A stretch of DNA of 64,000 nucleotides from NCBI RefSeq assembly GCF_030296695.1, contig NZ_AP027737.1, positions 2,790,001 to 2,854,000 on the forward strand. The letters are read 5' to 3'. Positions 62,036 through 64,000 of the stretch are shown piece after piece. Positions within the stretch are counted from its first letter, which is position 1. Each line of letters starts with the position of its first letter. Under the pieces are notes generated by a model, which saw only the letters and a list, made by a program, of their open reading frames with translations, did no database searches and had not been told where the DNA came from. This DNA comes from Agromyces mangrovi (lineage in GTDB: Bacteria; Actinomycetota; Actinomycetes; Actinomycetales; Microbacteriaceae). The translations under genes were made by a program, and so were the position numbers.

Positions 62036-62090
62036 GTCGTCGACCGGGGGAGCGGCCCCCGGGGCACGGCGCCGTTTCAGGGGCATCCGT

Positions 62091-62096
62091 TAGACT
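62091..62096 (+). promoter_or_regulatory. -10 TAGACT with a leader of about 95 bases before the HAD gene
   Basis: The hexamer is about 100 bases before the ATG at 62199. The leader contains CGCACG-TGAT-CGTGCG, a short hairpin at about 62130-62145. It is one of the few promoters in the window with a long leader, so control at the RNA level is possible. Confidence 0.35.
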
Positions 62097-62198
62097 CAGG
62101 CGACCCGCGCGACGACGCTCGATCGGGCGCACGTGATCGTGCGTCGGACGGAACCCACGCCCCCGCCGCCCCGCGGCGCTCGACCGAACCGGAGCCAC

Positions 62199-62981
62199 AT
62201 GCACTCGACTCCCCGACTCGTCGCCTTCGACCTCGACGACACGCTCGCGCCGTCGAAGTCGCCGATGGACCCGCGCATGTCCGGCCTCCTCGTCGAGCTG
62301 CTCGGCGTCGCCGAGGTGTGCATCATCTCGGGCGGCCAGATCGCGCAGTTCACCGCGCAGGTCGTGGAGCGGCTGCCCGAGGCGGATGCGGCGACGCTCG
62401 CCCGGCTGCACCTGATGCCGACCTGCGGCACGCAGTACTACCGCCACGAGGCGGGCGACTGGCGGCGCCAGTACGCGGAGGAGCTCACCGACGACGAGCG
62501 ACGTCGCGCGCTCGACGCGGTCGAGGCCGCCGCGCGCGAGCTCGGCTACTGGGAGGCCGAGACGTGGGGGCCGATCCTGGAGGACCGCGGCTCGCAGGTG
62601 ACGTTCTCGGCGCTCGGGCAGGCCGCCCCGGTCGCGGCGAAGGCGGCCTGGGACCCGACGAACGTGAAGAAGAACACGCTGCGCGACGCCGTGCAGCTGA
62701 TGCTGCCCGACCTCGAGGTGCGCAGCGGCGGCTCGACCTCGGTCGACATCACGCGTCGCGGCATCGACAAGGCGTTCGGCATGCGACGCCTCGTCGAGGT
62801 GTCGGGCATCGCGCTCGACGAGATGCTCTTCGTCGGCGACCGGCTCGACGAGGACGGCAACGACTATCCGGTCAAGGCCATGGGCGTCGCCTGCGTGGCG
62901 GTCGAGGGCTGGGAGGACACGATCGACGTCGTCGAGGGCATCCTCGCCCGGGCTCGGGACGCGGCCGCGCCCGTCGCCTGA
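62199..62981 (+). CDS. HAD-superfamily (type IIB) phosphatase
   Basis: A 260-residue protein. FDLDDTLAPSKSPMD contains the nucleophile and acid/base Asp of the HAD fold, CIISGGQIAQF the Ser of motif II, a type IIB cap lies around residues 80-190, and LFVGDRLDEDGNDYPVKAMG is motif IV. The type IIB cap is found in phosphomannomutase, trehalose- and sucrose-phosphatases, so the substrate is likely a sugar phosphate, fitting the locus. The ATG at 62199 has GGAG seven bases upstream. Confidence 0.85.
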   Translation: MHSTPRLVAFDLDDTLAPSKSPMDPRMSGLLVELLGVAEVCIISGGQIAQFTAQVVERLPEADAATLARLHLMPTCGTQYYRHEAGDWRRQYAEELTDDERRRALDAVEAAARELGYWEAETWGPILEDRGSQVTFSALGQAAPVAAKAAWDPTNVKKNTLRDAVQLMLPDLEVRSGGSTSVDITRRGIDKAFGMRRLVEVSGIALDEMLFVGDRLDEDGNDYPVKAMGVACVAVEGWEDTIDVVEGILARARDAAAPVA

Positions 62982-63014
62982 CCGCCGCACCGCGGCACGC
63001 GGCCCCGGTCGCGA

Positions 63015-64000
63015 TCAGAAGGCAGGCGTGAGCGCCGGCTTCCACGCGTCGCGCCAGCTCATGTCGCGCGCGGCCTTCACGGCGCAGATCACGATGAGCA
63101 TCCAGCCGCCCTCGACGAGGGCGTAGCTCTCGGCGACCGACGTGACTGCGACCACGACGAGCACGAGTGCCGGCCAGACGTAGACGACGGCACGGCGGGC
63201 GGATGCCAGCAGCCACGCGCGCACGAGGGCGAGGCCCAGCATGCCCACGAACAGCACGCCGCCGATCACGCCGAGCTGGAAGTAGACGTCGACGTAGGCG
63301 CTCAGCCCGCTCGCGTGCGGGCGGCCGGTCGCCAGGGTGATCCAGCTGTACGGGGGCGACGTCGGCCAGATGCCCGCCCAGCCCCAGCCCTGCATGGGGT
63401 TCATGTCGAGGTAGCGGCTCATCTCGCGCCAGGTCTCGAGTCGCACGTCGAACTCGCCGCGTGCGTCGAGCAGCTCGATGATGCGCACGCGCGCCGCGAA
63501 GCCGATGGCGAGCGCGACGACCCCTCCGGTGACCAGCGCGACCTGCCACCGCCAGCGGGTCTGCGCGTCGGCCCGCCGCAGGCCGAACAGCGCGAGCGTG
63601 GCGACGAGCAGCACGATCAGGGAGACGAACGTGGTCGGCGAGCCCGACAGCAGCACCATGACGCCCGCGAGCACCATCGAGGCGATCGCCGTCGGCCGTG
63701 ACACCGACCGGGTGCGCCACTCGACGACGAACGTCAGCGCGGCGATCAGGGCCACGAACCCGAGCAGGTTGCGGGTGCCGAACAGGCCCTGCACGGGGCC
63801 GCCGGAGGCGAGGGCGCCCTCGATGCCGAGGAACGCGATCGGGAGGTCGAGCAGGATGCCGGAGAGGACCTCGAGCGCGAGCGATGCGCCGAGCAGCACG
63901 CGGAGCACGTCGCCGGCGGCGCGCACGACCTGGATGGTGTCGCGTGCCAGGGCGACGTACACGCCGAGCAACCCGAACGCGACGAGGTAGCCCACGCGGA
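63015..64000 (-). CDS. O-antigen ligase/polymerase-like membrane protein, N-terminal part off the window
   Basis: About 328 residues are visible, with about eight transmembrane helices. NPMQGWGWAGIWPTSPPYS and GRPHASGLSAYVDVYFQLGV match the large extracytoplasmic loop of the Wzy_C/WaaL family, with a conserved His near the second. The family is usually about 420-450 residues and the frame stays open to the edge, so about 100 N-terminal residues lie beyond base 64000. It could polymerise glycan repeats or attach a glycan to its acceptor. It converges with the HAD gene. Confidence 0.82.
   Translation of the reverse strand, partial: RVGYLVAFGLLGVYVALARDTIQVVRAAGDVLRVLLGASLALEVLSGILLDLPIAFLGIEGALASGGPVQGLFGTRNLLGFVALIAALTFVVEWRTRSVSRPTAIASMVLAGVMVLLSGSPTTFVSLIVLLVATLALFGLRRADAQTRWRWQVALVTGGVVALAIGFAARVRIIELLDARGEFDVRLETWREMSRYLDMNPMQGWGWAGIWPTSPPYSWITLATGRPHASGLSAYVDVYFQLGVIGGVLFVGMLGLALVRAWLLASARRAVVYVWPALVLVVVAVTSVAESYALVEGGWMLIVICAVKAARDMSWRDAWKPALTPAF

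Overview
The window is very GC-rich, gene-dense bacterial chromosome with GTG/ATG (and one TTG) starts and many 1-14 base gene overlaps. Several marker genes point to Actinobacteria: an actinobacterial acyl-CoA carboxylase (fused biotin carboxylase/BCCP alpha, beta and small epsilon subunit), an LpdA-type flavoprotein without redox cysteines, BMP-type nucleoside uptake and LCP ligase. Protein style and cell-wall genes suggest Microbacteriaceae (Agromyces or a close relative); the family call is inference from remembered proteins. No rRNA, tRNA, CRISPR, insertion sequence or prophage was seen. No stretch above 300 bases lacks a gene; the longest gap is 29129-29361.

Region 1 (1-8000): exonuclease III (cut by the left edge), a YihY-family membrane protein and the succinate dehydrogenase operon sdhCDAB run on the minus strand. 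A mannosyltransferase and a mannose-1-phosphate guanylyltransferase follow, divergently transcribed. Region 2 (7800-22200) is a nucleoside uptake and salvage block: BMP lipoprotein, ABC ATPase and two permeases, then cytidine deaminase, thymidine phosphorylase, adenosine deaminase, a PTS IIA/IIB pair, and on the other strand purine nucleoside phosphorylase, a phosphosugar mutase and a membrane protein; an LpdA-like flavoprotein closes it. Region 3 (22200-38700) holds housekeeping genes: acyl-CoA carboxylase alpha, Maf, an RNA methyltransferase, a response regulator/kinase/kinase-like operon, carboxylase epsilon and beta, biotin ligase, a PH-domain protein, an acyltransferase, GtrA, purK, purE and an LCP ligase. 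Gene content and rough order from sdh to rml resemble the M. tuberculosis Rv3319-Rv3264 interval. Region 4 (38700-64000) is a cell-surface glycopolymer locus: all four dTDP-L-rhamnose genes, at least eight glycosyltransferases, two GT-C membrane enzymes, a pyruvyl transferase, a nitroreductase, a flippase-like protein, a Wzm/Wzt exporter, a secreted lysozyme-like repeat protein, a HAD phosphatase and an O-antigen-ligase-like protein cut by the right edge.

Two window-wide signals affect how the annotation should be read. First, 15 well-conserved genes carry 17 apparent frameshifts, all equivalent to loss of one base and nearly all in a G or C run; I treat them as probable sequence or assembly errors and give the joined extents. 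Second, many genes have a TANNNT-like -10 hexamer 6-8 bases before the start codon, the signature of leaderless mRNAs; this was used to choose several starts.
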